Below are positions 53,101 to 60,326 of a DNA stretch of 64,000 bases, in pieces. The notes under the pieces are model-generated. The model was not told where the DNA came from. It saw nothing but the letters and a program-made list of their open reading frames with translations, and did not search any database. The DNA comes from Sphingobacterium sp. CZ-2. Its GTDB lineage: Bacteria; Bacteroidota; Bacteroidia; Sphingobacteriales; Sphingobacteriaceae. A program made the translations under genes and the position numbers. Location: the NCBI RefSeq assembly GCF_004526235.1, contig NZ_CP038159.1, positions 868,001 through 932,000 of the forward strand. Reading direction: 5' to 3'. The first letter of the stretch is position 1. Each line of letters begins with the position of its first letter.

Positions 53101-53430
53101 TTTCCACGACTGTGCAATCTCATTAGATGAGTACTCTTTTAGAAGAGGGTGTTTCGCCCATCCCTTAATAACTATTTTACTTTCTTCAAACCGTTGTTTT
53201 CTAGGAAGCACATTAGTAAAAAGAGCATATTCAATTTCTTCGGGAATATATTCTTCTTTGGTAGTGAGACAGATTTTATTTCCATTGTTTTCTACCACTA
53301 AGTAAAAGCGATTTTCCTGCAATATATTAAGAGGTATTGATCGCTTTGAGGCTAATAGTTGTCTTATAATATTTTTGCTTCCAGTTTTTTGATAAAGAGT
53401 TGACTCAAGAGAGGGTAAAGTTATTTTCAT
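50173..53430 (-). CDS. DEAH-box helicase with PD-(D/E)XK-like C-terminal domain
   Basis: The 1085-residue protein has an SF2 core: MPTGTGKTE at about 151-159, IDEAHH at 261-266, QFTATPFR, ILMARCATKERA, and QLAGRFTRT for motif VI. A central ~450 residues have no clear assignment. Near the C-terminus, GEIADVIVI (Asp945) followed by KIEIKLYHLK (Glu957, Lys959) has the spacing of a PD-(D/E)XK nuclease. It is the promoter-proximal gene of the operon, 6 bases before the RT gene. It may unwind or cut invading DNA ahead of the condensin module. Confidence 0.8.
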   Translation of the reverse strand: MKITLPSLESTLYQKTGSKNIIRQLLASKRSIPLNILQENRFYLVVENNGNKICLTTKEEYIPEEIEYALFTNVLPRKQRFEESKIVIKGWAKHPLLKEYSSNEIAQSWKNDFLYKEEDKNEPGLRQPQIAALHMIMGHLKLPLDAATVVMPTGTGKTETMLATLVANRCEKLLVTVPSDSLRNQIAGKFFNLGLLKQFGVVGEKSLYPIVGVIKNKFESTEEVTEFLERCNVVVSTMSWLTNQNNETQELFSKTFSHIFIDEAHHVKASSWNEFRNKFDKEKVIQFTATPFRNDGKRLDGKIISNFPLKKAQEQGYYKKIEFISIREYEKEKADQEIAKVAVERLRSDLANPNPHNHILMARCATKERAKEIFKLYKVHKDLNPVVIYSGVPNFKETYDKILQKQTRIIVCVDMLGEGFDLPELKIAAFHDIRKSLPITLQLAGRFTRTKYDEELGDASFVANIADLDVRAELADLYATDADWNEILSDASSGQVNEQVEFKDFMSGFKKLDNANIPFQNIRPKLSTVVYKNKTNAWNPGDFQKGISGYDNLEFKFHDVNREHNMLVIVIGKRLDVEWVHDKREIYDIQWDIIIVYWETKNNLLFINSSDNGSLYTELAQAIIGDNAELVKGIDVFKTFYNIKRVKLQNVGLRQFLGKNIRFRMMVGSDVGEALSLAEKQRGEKAFVMGTGFEVGKPVNIGASYKGRVWTKLQGDLKQFKNWCIALGDKLVDENIDPNQILRETLIPTLRTDLPKVFPVWIDWDTDIYLDVETKYNFIIDGIKYDLSNIELCLVNPSIGGELLFSLKSETQEAVFKLELFEKKDGDESFADFKITQQSKEPVEVQFGRIKVSGTEFFEKFIPTVWYADGSALTGNEYYELKQQIGIYPKDQLITWNWDGVNLRNEAQGVQPKKIDSIQYKVIEQLKQEDFDIIYDDDYSGEIADVIVIKAHSEKIEIKLYHLKFALDGIVSNQIKNFYEVCGQAQKSVHWKHKSGKEFINHLLRRETKSKKGLSCSRLEKGNRNDLVKLLGILKNEIPVEYEILIVQPGLSKAKASDDILTLLGVTATYIKEFADINLKIITSK

Positions 53431-53511
53431 ATGTTACATCAAATTCGTTCTCAAGGTTATTATTAATGGTGATTGAATCACAATTTACTAAGTAACAAAT
53501 TGCAATTCACA

Positions 53512-53540
53512 CAAATATAACCAAATAAAAGCTCTCTCAA
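53512..53540 (-). promoter_or_regulatory. Promoter of the composite defence operon
   Basis: On the minus strand TTG (53540-53538), 18 bases, TATATTTG (53519-53512) fit the Bacteroidota consensus. The helicase ATG is 81 bases downstream. Confidence 0.65.
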
Positions 53541-53558
53541 TTACGGAGAACCGTAATT
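53539..53558. promoter_or_regulatory. Palindromic operator candidate over the -33 region
   Basis: AATTACGG and CCGTAATT form a perfect 8-bp inverted repeat around AGAA. The left arm overlaps the -33 TTG of the defence operon, and the repeat lies upstream of the small plus-strand ORF at 53585, so one bound protein could control both. Confidence 0.55.
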
Positions 53559-53584
53559 TGATACAAATTCAAAATCTAATTATT

Positions 53585-53746
53585 ATGGAAAAGGAAATAG
53601 AGAAAATTCCTCTTGATGAAGCAATGGAAATGCTAAAAGAAGTAGGGGTAAATGTCAATCCAGAAGATGCTGAACTGATTATGGAGTTTTTATATAATCT
53701 TGTTGAAATAATCATTAGGGAATGTTTTTCGGAATATATGGATTAG
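53585..53746 (+). CDS. Small acidic ORF, 53 residues
   Basis: The peptide (MEKEIEKIPLDEAMEMLKEV then GVNVNPEDAELIMEFLYNLV and an amphipathic tail) is helical and acidic. I recognise the pattern, an IPLDEAxEMLKE helix followed by EDAELIMxFLY, from short proteins encoded in Bacteroidota mobile regions, without a known function. It is divergent from the defence operon and ends in a 4-base overlap with the original 3' end of the AbiEii-like gene on the other strand. An antitoxin or repressor-like role is possible but unsupported. Confidence 0.6.
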   Translation: MEKEIEKIPLDEAMEMLKEVGVNVNPEDAELIMEFLYNLVEIIIRECFSEYMD

Positions 53747-54390
53747 GGTTTATATGCTTTTACCTTATCAACAATATCCTCCTTTATAAATTCCCAATAT
53801 TTCCCTCTTAAACATATTGGGTCGAAATCATCATCCGAAAGCTTAAAATTGATGAGGTTATTCAGTATTAGTTCTTGATCGTGTGTGTAAGGACAACGTT
53901 CTAGATGCAGAGAAAGCATAGTAAAAAGGTTGCATTTCTATAGTAATTCATGCAAATCCCAGAAATCTTTCTTGCGACATATACGTTGTACTACATCTAT
54001 TTTCATAGCAATGATTTCTTCGGTAGTAGCCATTCTGATTTCATCCGCAATCAAAGGAGGTTGTATAAAAGTATCCGTATAAAACACATCTAATTTTACC
54101 ACATTGTCCTTATCTGTACCCACACTATAAGATTTACCCATAGCTGGATCAAGATTTGAAAAATGATGGTGGTTGGGAAATGTTTTCTCTATAAATTCAT
54201 CAATATTTTTAAAATTAATAGAACCATATGGGCAGTCACTAAACAAATCTATATCTACAGACAAACGATGTCCTAATTGAAGACTTAATGCTGTACCGCC
54301 TACCAAACGAAAGGTTTCAAACACAGAGGATTCCATTAGAGTAATCAATGTATTTTTTAAAAGATCATTGACAATGGTATAGTACATCAT
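53743..54390 (-). pseudogene. AbiEii-like nucleotidyltransferase, right copy, amber-truncated
   Basis: The present ORF (53938-54390, 150 residues) has the catalytic GGTALSLQLGHRLSVDIDLF and reads to LHELL, then TAG at 53938-53940. The left copy has CAG there and continues. Beyond the stop this frame stays open for 64 more codons (KCNLFTMLSLHLERC .. DIVDKVKAYKP) to TAA at 53743. So the full protein was about 215 residues. The loss of the C-terminal third probably disables the toxin, although the active-site region remains. Confidence 0.82.
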
Positions 54391-54392
54391 GA

Positions 54393-54896
54393 TTATTCTG
54401 TAGTTTTATTGAATCTGTATATAGTATACGGATCTCTGATATTGGACTCCTGTAAAGCTTGGTTTACTTTTTCAGTACCATAAAAGCGAATAATCTCCCT
54501 TTTGCCATTTTCGTTTCCACGCTCAAAAACGCGTTGAATAACAGCTCTGTACTGTCGTTCCCAATCAATCTGTTGAATATCTGTATCCCAAAACAATCCT
54601 TTACTAAGAATATGTAGATTAGGAGTACATTTGATTTCTTTTTCTTTGATTTTTTGGATATCATAATAGGCCTGCAATATCACTAAAGTACCTTCATCCA
54701 ATCCAAGTTCTCTTTCAATCTTCATTGCTAATGCAGTGCTAATTCCTCTTTTACCTTTAGTAATAGCGTTAAATGTTTGGGGATGTTCCTCGAAAGACAA
54801 AGCAAAAGGACGTTGTTTGAAAGAACGTTTTTTTAATTCTCTATCAAGTACAATCCCTGGATGAATCCCTTTGTACTTCTCAAATTGCCTATTCAT
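54393..54896 (-). CDS. XRE-family (HigA-like) regulator, right copy
   Basis: The 167-residue protein has the same helix-turn-helix region as the left copy (FKQRPFALSFEEHPQTFN, then ITKGKRGISTALAMKIEREL) and ends 2 bases before the AbiEii-like start. The ATG at 54896 is correct. A longer frame extends back through the tRNA-Ser gene and must be spurious. As the likely antitoxin or repressor of this pair, it may also act at other operators in the island. Confidence 0.82.
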   Translation of the reverse strand: MNRQFEKYKGIHPGIVLDRELKKRSFKQRPFALSFEEHPQTFNAITKGKRGISTALAMKIERELGLDEGTLVILQAYYDIQKIKEKEIKCTPNLHILSKGLFWDTDIQQIDWERQYRAVIQRVFERGNENGKREIIRFYGTEKVNQALQESNIRDPYTIYRFNKTTE

Positions 54897-54980
54897 AATA
54901 GAAATATAAACATTTTTGCTTACATAAAATTGACAAAAAAAACATTGGAAGATTATTGCTTTGATGGAAAGGCTATAAAT

Positions 54981-55012
54981 AAACAAAGCCCAACTATCGT
55001 CGGGCTTTGTTT
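54981..55012 (-). terminator. tRNA-Ser terminator
   Basis: Read on the minus strand, AAACAAAGCCC pairs with GGGCTTTGTTT, with a T-rich tail. It starts 7 bases after the tRNA-Ser 3' end. A second copy is at 40627-40657. Confidence 0.88.
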
Positions 55013-55018
55013 CTTCAG

Positions 55019-55106
55019 CGGAGAGGGAGGGATTCGAACCCTCGATACAGTCATCCCGTATACAGACTTTCCAGGTCTGCTCATTCGACCACTCTGACAC
55101 CTCTCC
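55019..55106 (-). tRNA. tRNA-Ser (GGA)
   Basis: An 88-base class II tRNA on the minus strand: acceptor GGAGAGG pairs with CCTCTCC, discriminator G, anticodon stem CAGAC/GTCTG with loop CTGGAAA (anticodon GGA), long variable arm, and T-loop TTCGAAT. Its 3' end forms the right edge of the island carrying the defence operon, the usual place for tRNA-targeting integrases. Confidence 0.97.
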
Positions 55107-55210
55107 GTGTCAATCGTGGCGCAAATATATAAATTTATCCCATTAAAAACATATTAATCCAAAATAATTCGTTTTTCGTTTTGCTTTCCCTAAATTAGGG
55201 CTGAGCGAAT

Positions 55211-56275
55211 ATGAAGCGAATCCTATCAATCGACGGCGGTGGAATTCGGGGAATCATCCCCGGCATGGTATTGGTTTCCCTAGAGCAAAAGCTTAAGAAA
55301 CAAAGCAATAACCCAGATGCCCACCTTTCTGAATATTTTGATTTCTTTGCAGGCACCAGCACCGGTGGAATCTTGGTCAGTATTCTCCTCTGCCCCCATC
55401 CCAATGATCCTACAAAACCACGGTTCTCTGCTCAAGAGGCACTGGACATTTACCTGGAACATGGCACAGAAATATTTACCACCAGCAGTTGGCGCAGATT
55501 CTTGAACCAATTTGGACTGCTAACGGAACTATACGATGAGCATGTGCTCGAAAAAGTATTGGAAAGCTATTTCGGAGATATGAAGCTCAGTCAGCTCATA
55601 AAACCCTGTATCATCACCGCCTACAACATCGAATTGCGGAAAAACCATATCTTCCGGCAACAGAAGGCGATTTCTCATGGCGAATCTCGTAATTTCTTAT
55701 TGAAGGATGTTTGTCGTGCTACTTCCGCAGCACCAACCTATTTTTCGGTGGCAGAAATTTATTCATTGGCAGGCACGCGATATCCCTTGGTGGATGGTGG
55801 CGTATTTGCACATAGCCCAGCCATTTCAGCTCTTCTGGAAGTGCTCAAAACCTTTAAGACCTTCAAGATAGACGATGTACATATCCTCTCCCTCGGAACA
55901 GGGATTGCCAAGAATGCCTATAACTACGAGGATTTCAAAAAGAAAAAGGCCATATCCATCGGGCCGGCTTTGGTGGATATCATGACTTCCAGTTCTTCGG
56001 AAAGCAACGATTATTTCCTACATCAACTGTTCCGATCTGTACAGCAGAGTTCCAACTATATCCGCTTGGAGCCATCCAACCTCTCCTCTATCGAACCTTC
56101 CTTGGATGCGGCATCAAAAGGAAATATCCAGAAGATCGTTTCATTGGCCGATAAGATGATCAGTGACAACGAATACTTATTGGATGCCTTAGTGATCGAC
56201 CTTATCCGCGAAAAAGAAAAAGGGAAAGAGAAAAAAGAATTAACCGTTTGGCAATACCTTAAGGATAAATTTTAA
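55211..56275 (+). CDS. Patatin-like phospholipase
   Basis: The 354-residue protein has the patatin oxyanion motif DGGGIRG (about 8-14), the nucleophile elbow GTSTGG (Ser about 51) and the catalytic Asp in PLVDGG. A C-terminal helical part follows with KEKGKEKKELTVWQYLKDKF. It is cytoplasmic and has no signal peptide. It hydrolyses membrane lipids. Patatins of this type are CBASS effectors in some bacteria, but there is no cyclase gene here. It lies across the tRNA-Ser from the island, so it is probably a housekeeping lipase. Confidence 0.88.
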   Translation: MKRILSIDGGGIRGIIPGMVLVSLEQKLKKQSNNPDAHLSEYFDFFAGTSTGGILVSILLCPHPNDPTKPRFSAQEALDIYLEHGTEIFTTSSWRRFLNQFGLLTELYDEHVLEKVLESYFGDMKLSQLIKPCIITAYNIELRKNHIFRQQKAISHGESRNFLLKDVCRATSAAPTYFSVAEIYSLAGTRYPLVDGGVFAHSPAISALLEVLKTFKTFKIDDVHILSLGTGIAKNAYNYEDFKKKKAISIGPALVDIMTSSSSESNDYFLHQLFRSVQQSSNYIRLEPSNLSSIEPSLDAASKGNIQKIVSLADKMISDNEYLLDALVIDLIREKEKGKEKKELTVWQYLKDKF

Positions 56276-56318
56276 TAATTTTACTATCTTAATAAAATTC
56301 CAAAAAGAACATTATTCC

Positions 56319-56687
56319 ATGGCAAAAACAATTGCATTAATAGCCCATGACGGCAAAAAAGCAGAAATGGTCGGTTTTGTAAAAGACCATCAGGAAGAAC
56401 TTTCAAAAGCCCACCTGGTAGCCACCGGAACTACCGGCTCCTACATCCAACAAACGGGTTTGGAGGTAGAACTTAAATTAAGCGGTCCGAAAGGTGGCGA
56501 TGCCCAAATTGCAGCAATGGCCGCAGAAGGAAAAATCGATGGCATCATTTTTTTTAGGGATCCCCTGGGAAAACATGCACACGAACCCGATATTCAGATG
56601 TTGATGCGCATTTGTGACCTTTGGAATGTGCCTTTAGCAACCAATCTGGCAACAGGAACCCTGATCATTAAAGGATTACTGGAATAA
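56319..56687 (+). CDS. mgsA: Methylglyoxal synthase
   Basis: The 122-residue protein carries the family motifs IALIAHDGKKAEM, LVATGTTGSYIQ, GPKGGDAQIAAM and FFRDPLGKHAHEPDIQML, with the catalytic Asp and His. It converts dihydroxyacetone phosphate to methylglyoxal and phosphate as a glycolytic overflow. It is on the same strand as the OsmC-like gene 76 bases later. Confidence 0.95.
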   Translation: MAKTIALIAHDGKKAEMVGFVKDHQEELSKAHLVATGTTGSYIQQTGLEVELKLSGPKGGDAQIAAMAAEGKIDGIIFFRDPLGKHAHEPDIQMLMRICDLWNVPLATNLATGTLIIKGLLE

Positions 56688-56763
56688 ATCCAGATGCATT
56701 TTCATGCATTAATGGTTATCAATTTCAACAACAGATTAAACATAGAAAGATTACATATTATAA

Positions 56764-57258
56764 ATGGAAAACGATAAAGTGAATAAGGACGAAACTACTC
56801 TTGATAAGAATAAAGCAGAAGCGAACAAAACAGAAGATACCATTGGTTTAAACGAGGTTTTGGTGAGTATTGGCGAAGAAAATTACACCACCAACATCCA
56901 ATATGGTGACCTTTCTTTGATTGCAGATGAGCCTTTGGAGCTCGGCGGACAGAACAAAGGGATGGCCCCATCCCAATTGTTGCTATCGTCCGTAGGAGCT
57001 TGTAAAGCCATCACCATGCGTATGTATGCCAACAGAAAGAAATGGAAAGTAAACCGTATCGATATCAAGATCAGCAGTGAGGTTCAGAAGAGTGAACAAC
57101 AGCAAACCACCTTTATTCGCTGCAATATCTTTATAGATGGCGATCTGGATGAGGAACAAAAACGCAGGATCTACATGATCGGCGAAAAATGTCCGGTTCA
57201 GAAAATGCTGCAGAATCCAATTGTTGTAGAAAGTAATCTAATTGATACAAATAGTTAA
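56764..57258 (+). CDS. OsmC family protein
   Basis: The 164-residue protein has an acidic N-terminal tail of ~25 residues, then the OsmC fold: the motif MAPSQLLLSSVGACKAITMRMYA with the first reactive Cys, and MIGEKCPVQKML with the second. These two cysteines reduce organic hydroperoxides. It is followed by coaA with its own promoter. Confidence 0.9.
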   Translation: MENDKVNKDETTLDKNKAEANKTEDTIGLNEVLVSIGEENYTTNIQYGDLSLIADEPLELGGQNKGMAPSQLLLSSVGACKAITMRMYANRKKWKVNRIDIKISSEVQKSEQQQTTFIRCNIFIDGDLDEEQKRRIYMIGEKCPVQKMLQNPIVVESNLIDTNS

Positions 57259-57276
57259 GAAAATAAAAGAGGATTG

Positions 57277-57284
57277 TATATTTG
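57277..57284 (+). promoter_or_regulatory. -7 promoter element for coaA
   Basis: TATATTTG matches TAnnTTTG exactly, 22 bases before the ATG at 57307. Confidence 0.55.
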
Positions 57285-57306
57285 CGGCCTAGATTAATTA
57301 TTAATC

Positions 57307-58251
57307 ATGCATACCATGAGTGAGCACACCTTTACGAGTCCCTTCCGTAATTTTACACGTGAGGAATGGAAAAGATTGAACGGTCAATTAAGTCATGCGA
57401 TCCGCGAGGAAGACCTCAGCCAATTGCATGCCTTGAACGAACCCTTGACCATGCAGGAGATCGAAGAGGTGTATATTCCCTTGGCCCACTTATTGGAATT
57501 GCATATCAATAAATTCCAGGAGCTCCATGCGATAAGCAATGACTTCTTTAAAAGGAACCATCAAAAATTGCCTTTCATCATTGGGATTGCAGGATCTGTT
57601 GCGGTGGGTAAATCCACCACAGCAAGGGTGTTGAAAAAGGTTTTGGCCCTATTGCCGCATCGGCCAAAGGTGGAACTTGTGACAACAGATGGTTTCCTCT
57701 ACCCGAACAAGGAACTTATCAAACGGGATATCCTAAACAGAAAAGGATTTCCGGAAAGCTATGATAGTAAGAAGATCATTCAGTTCCTGGCGGATATCAA
57801 GTCAGGAAAATCTTCGGTTTCTGTACCCTTATACTCCCATTTGGCGTATGATGTTCTGCCTAATGAAAAACTGGTGATTTCCCAACCAGATGTGTTGATC
57901 GTGGAAGGGATCAATGTTCTTCAGGTCAACTCTCGTAGAAATGGTGTCTTCGTATCGGATTTCTTTGATTATTCCATCTATGTGGATGCGGATGAGAAGA
58001 ACATTGTGGATTGGTATATCGACCGTTTTGAATCCCTGAGAGCAACAGCATTCCAGAATGAAGCCTCTTATTTCCATAAATATGCAAACCTGAGTACGGA
58101 GGAAAGCATTGCCATGGCGAATAACATCTGGAATGAGATCAATCGCCCGAATCTACATCAGAATATACTTCCAACGCGTTATCGTGCTGATCTGATCCTT
58201 AAAAAAGGATCACACCATTTTGTGAAGAGGATCAAGGTCAGAAAGATCTAA
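57307..58251 (+). CDS. coaA: Pantothenate kinase (type I)
   Basis: The 314-residue protein carries the P-loop GIAGSVAVGKSTTARVL (about residues 98-114), TTDGFLYPN, RKGFPESYD, VPLYSHLAYDV and DVLIVEGINVLQ, all of prokaryotic CoaA. It phosphorylates pantothenate, the first and controlled step of coenzyme A synthesis. An ATG three codons later (57316, MSEHTF) is an alternative start. Confidence 0.96.
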   Translation: MHTMSEHTFTSPFRNFTREEWKRLNGQLSHAIREEDLSQLHALNEPLTMQEIEEVYIPLAHLLELHINKFQELHAISNDFFKRNHQKLPFIIGIAGSVAVGKSTTARVLKKVLALLPHRPKVELVTTDGFLYPNKELIKRDILNRKGFPESYDSKKIIQFLADIKSGKSSVSVPLYSHLAYDVLPNEKLVISQPDVLIVEGINVLQVNSRRNGVFVSDFFDYSIYVDADEKNIVDWYIDRFESLRATAFQNEASYFHKYANLSTEESIAMANNIWNEINRPNLHQNILPTRYRADLILKKGSHHFVKRIKVRKI

Positions 58252-58300
58252 TTAGCTTTTTGCTTATCAGCTTTGATTCTTTGTCCTTTTCGGCTTTTTA

Positions 58301-59176
58301 TCAGGAAATGTAAATAGACTCAAATTTGAGGACCTCTTTCAGGATTTCATTTTCCAACTGTCGATGCATGCGGTTGCTATTGCTGATGGCATACAGATCA
58401 ATCTTATACTTCACATAATCCTTACCGATTTCCGTAACTTTTAGTTCAATCGTGCCATTCTTAATCTTTAGGTTTGGGTGGGTGATCAAGCTCATTTTCA
58501 ATGCTTCTTCCAATTCTTTGATATGGATGGATACGGATAAGGGCAGCTCAAACCTAACGGAAAACAGACTGGATTGGTGTGCGGAAAGGTTCATGAATGT
58601 CGAGGTGAACACCATATTGTTCGGAACCATCACAATATCATCCTCTTCGTCCTGTAATACCAGGTTGGCAAAGGTAATATCAATAATACGGCCCTTATGC
58701 TCTCCCACTCTAATTCTATCCCCTACGGAGAGCTGTTCTGAAAACATCACGATCAAACCTGAAATCATATTGGTGATGTAATCCCTGAAGATCACAGCTA
58801 TCGCCATCGCCACAATGGTCATGCTGGTGATGAATTTCCCAGGATCGATTCCAAAGGCCAACATCAAACAGATGATTCCAAATACCACATTCAATATGGC
58901 GGTTAAGCGGTTAATTCCCAACACGAAGTTCCCACGAACAGGCCGATGGGAATGCCGGGTATTATATAGGAATATGATCAGAAACCTTAAGATGGATAAA
59001 ATAACGCTGACGATTAAGAATGCTGATAGCCCATCGATAAATTGGACCAATCGTTTATCCAATTTCAGTTCCGACTGGAAATAGAAATAATATATGGTCA
59101 CCAGACCCAATAAAAAGACTTTTAACAGAAAAGACCAGGGTATCCTTTGTTTATTTTCTTCCAAGCTTGCGTTCAT
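58301..59176 (-). CDS. Mechanosensitive ion channel (MscS family)
   Basis: The 291-residue protein has three or four membrane helices in its first ~155 residues. The pore-lining and beta-domain region includes AIAVIFRDYITNMISGLIVMFSEQLSVGDRIRVGEHKGRI-like MscS sequence, and MVPNNMVFTSTFMN follows. It opens on membrane tension during hypo-osmotic shock. ATG 59176 is preferred; a TTG-initiated frame is 12 residues longer. Confidence 0.9.
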   Translation of the reverse strand: MNASLEENKQRIPWSFLLKVFLLGLVTIYYFYFQSELKLDKRLVQFIDGLSAFLIVSVILSILRFLIIFLYNTRHSHRPVRGNFVLGINRLTAILNVVFGIICLMLAFGIDPGKFITSMTIVAMAIAVIFRDYITNMISGLIVMFSEQLSVGDRIRVGEHKGRIIDITFANLVLQDEEDDIVMVPNNMVFTSTFMNLSAHQSSLFSVRFELPLSVSIHIKELEEALKMSLITHPNLKIKNGTIELKVTEIGKDYVKYKIDLYAISNSNRMHRQLENEILKEVLKFESIYIS

Positions 59177-59367
59177 GGTTTTGAAGATATTGTTTTTTTG
59201 GTTTCGGAGCAAAACAAGTTCATGGAATATACCGTTATATCCTTAATAATCAACCATTAAATTAAAAAACAATTCATTTAGGTTATGGATTCACTTAAAT
59301 AACGTTTTATAATTCTTAAAAAACAAGTAACTTAGCAGTCGCTTTTTATAGCAGCAAACACGAAAAT

Positions 59368-60321
59368 ATGGAAACAACATTTGATTTTGAGAAGCCAATT
59401 GCAGATTTGCAAACCCAGATCGAAAAAGTAAAGCAGGTTGAAGAAAAGACCAAGGTGGATATGGGTGCAACTGTTCGTGAGTTGGAAGAAAAATTAGAAC
59501 AAACAAAGGTTGACGTATATAGCAATATGACTGGATGGCAGAAAGTGCAGATGTCCAGACACGCAGACAGACCACAAACCTTCGATTATATTGACCTGAT
59601 CTGTAATGATTTCGTAGAACTTCATGGAGACCGCACGGTAAAAGATGATAAAGCCATTGTTGGTGGTTTTGCGTCTATTGGTGATGAGTCGGTGATGATC
59701 ATTGGCCATCAGAAAGGTAAAAATACCAAAGAACGTCAGTTCCGTAATTTCGGGATGGCAAATCCGGAAGGATACCGTAAAGCACTTCGCTTGATGAAGA
59801 TGGCGGAGAAATTCAATAAGCCTGTTATTACCTTGATCGATACGATGGGTGCTTATCCTGGTTTGGAAGCGGAAGAACGCGGACAGGGTGAGGCGATTGC
59901 AAGAAATTTATTGGAGATGTCGGTATTGAAAGTGCCTATTATCTGTATCGTGATCGGTGAAGGTGCTTCAGGTGGTGCTTTGGGAATTGGTATTGGTGAT
60001 AAGGTGTATATGTTGCAGAATACCTGGTATTCGGTGATTTCTCCAGAATCATGTTCTTCTATCCTTTGGAGAAGTTGGGACCATAAAGAAAGAGCAGCTG
60101 AAGCTTTAAAACTTACTGCAGAAGATATGTTGGGCAATGGATTGATCGATGGGATTATTCCAGAGCCATTGGGCGGAGCTCATCAGGATCCTGAGACTAC
60201 AGCGTTGAATGTGAAGGACAGGATCTTGAAAGATTTAGCGATTTTAAAAGCAAAAGATACAGATACCCTAGTGCAGGAAAGAATTGATAAATTCAGCAAT
60301 ATGGGTGTGGTGAATGAATAA
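59368..60321 (+). CDS. accA: Acetyl-CoA carboxylase carboxyltransferase subunit alpha
   Basis: The 317-residue protein matches AccA along its length: [44 protein letters not shown], the [18 protein letters not shown] segment, the [19 protein letters not shown] segment and [13 protein letters not shown]. With AccD it moves carboxyl from biotin to acetyl-CoA in fatty acid synthesis. A large palindromic repeat follows its stop. Confidence 0.97.
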   Translation: METTFDFEKPIADLQTQIEKVKQVEEKTKVDMGATVRELEEKLEQTKVDVYSNMTGWQKVQMSRHADRPQTFDYIDLICNDFVELHGDRTVKDDKAIVGGFASIGDESVMIIGHQKGKNTKERQFRNFGMANPEGYRKALRLMKMAEKFNKPVITLIDTMGAYPGLEAEERGQGEAIARNLLEMSVLKVPIICIVIGEGASGGALGIGIGDKVYMLQNTWYSVISPESCSSILWRSWDHKERAAEALKLTAEDMLGNGLIDGIIPEPLGGAHQDPETTALNVKDRILKDLAILKAKDTDTLVQERIDKFSNMGVVNE

Positions 60322-60326
60322 ATAAT

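Larger units (their letters stand above)
40734..53430 (-). other. Composite defence operon: helicase, reverse transcriptase, nitrilase, JetABCD-like
   Basis: Seven minus-strand genes are contiguous. Junctions from the promoter side are a 6-base gap (helicase-RT), 1-base overlap (RT-nitrilase, TGATG), 9-base gap (nitrilase-JetA), 25-base overlap (JetA-JetB), 4-base overlap (JetB-JetC, ATGA) and 14-base overlap (JetC-JetD). There is one promoter-like site upstream and no internal terminator. This implies one transcript and stoichiometric production. JetABCD order matches Wadjet, which cuts circular plasmids; RT plus nitrilase matches DRT1. The whole lies between direct repeats beside a tRNA. 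Confidence 0.8.
53793..55021. repeat. Right copy of ~1 kb direct repeat flanking the defence operon
   Basis: It contains the AbiEii-like gene, the XRE gene, and the tRNA-Ser terminator hairpin, and ends at the tRNA-Ser 3' end (CTTCAGCGG). Homology to 39650-40667 spans the whole length except for the 208-bp deletion in the left copy. Confidence 0.85.

Noticed and set aside
40734..53430. Group II intron or retron explanation for the reverse transcriptase
   Set aside because: There is no maturase or HNH domain, no intron boundary structure and no msr-msd inverted repeats near it. Coupling to a nitrilase fits a defence RT instead.
54897..55100. N-terminal extension of the right XRE gene (a 235-residue reading)
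   Set aside because: The extension is translated through tRNA-Ser and its terminator, and the left copy starts at the equivalent of 54896. The tRNA is certain.
55211..56275. CBASS system with the patatin as effector
   Set aside because: No CD-NTase, HORMA, TRIP13 or Cap2/Cap3 gene is next to it.
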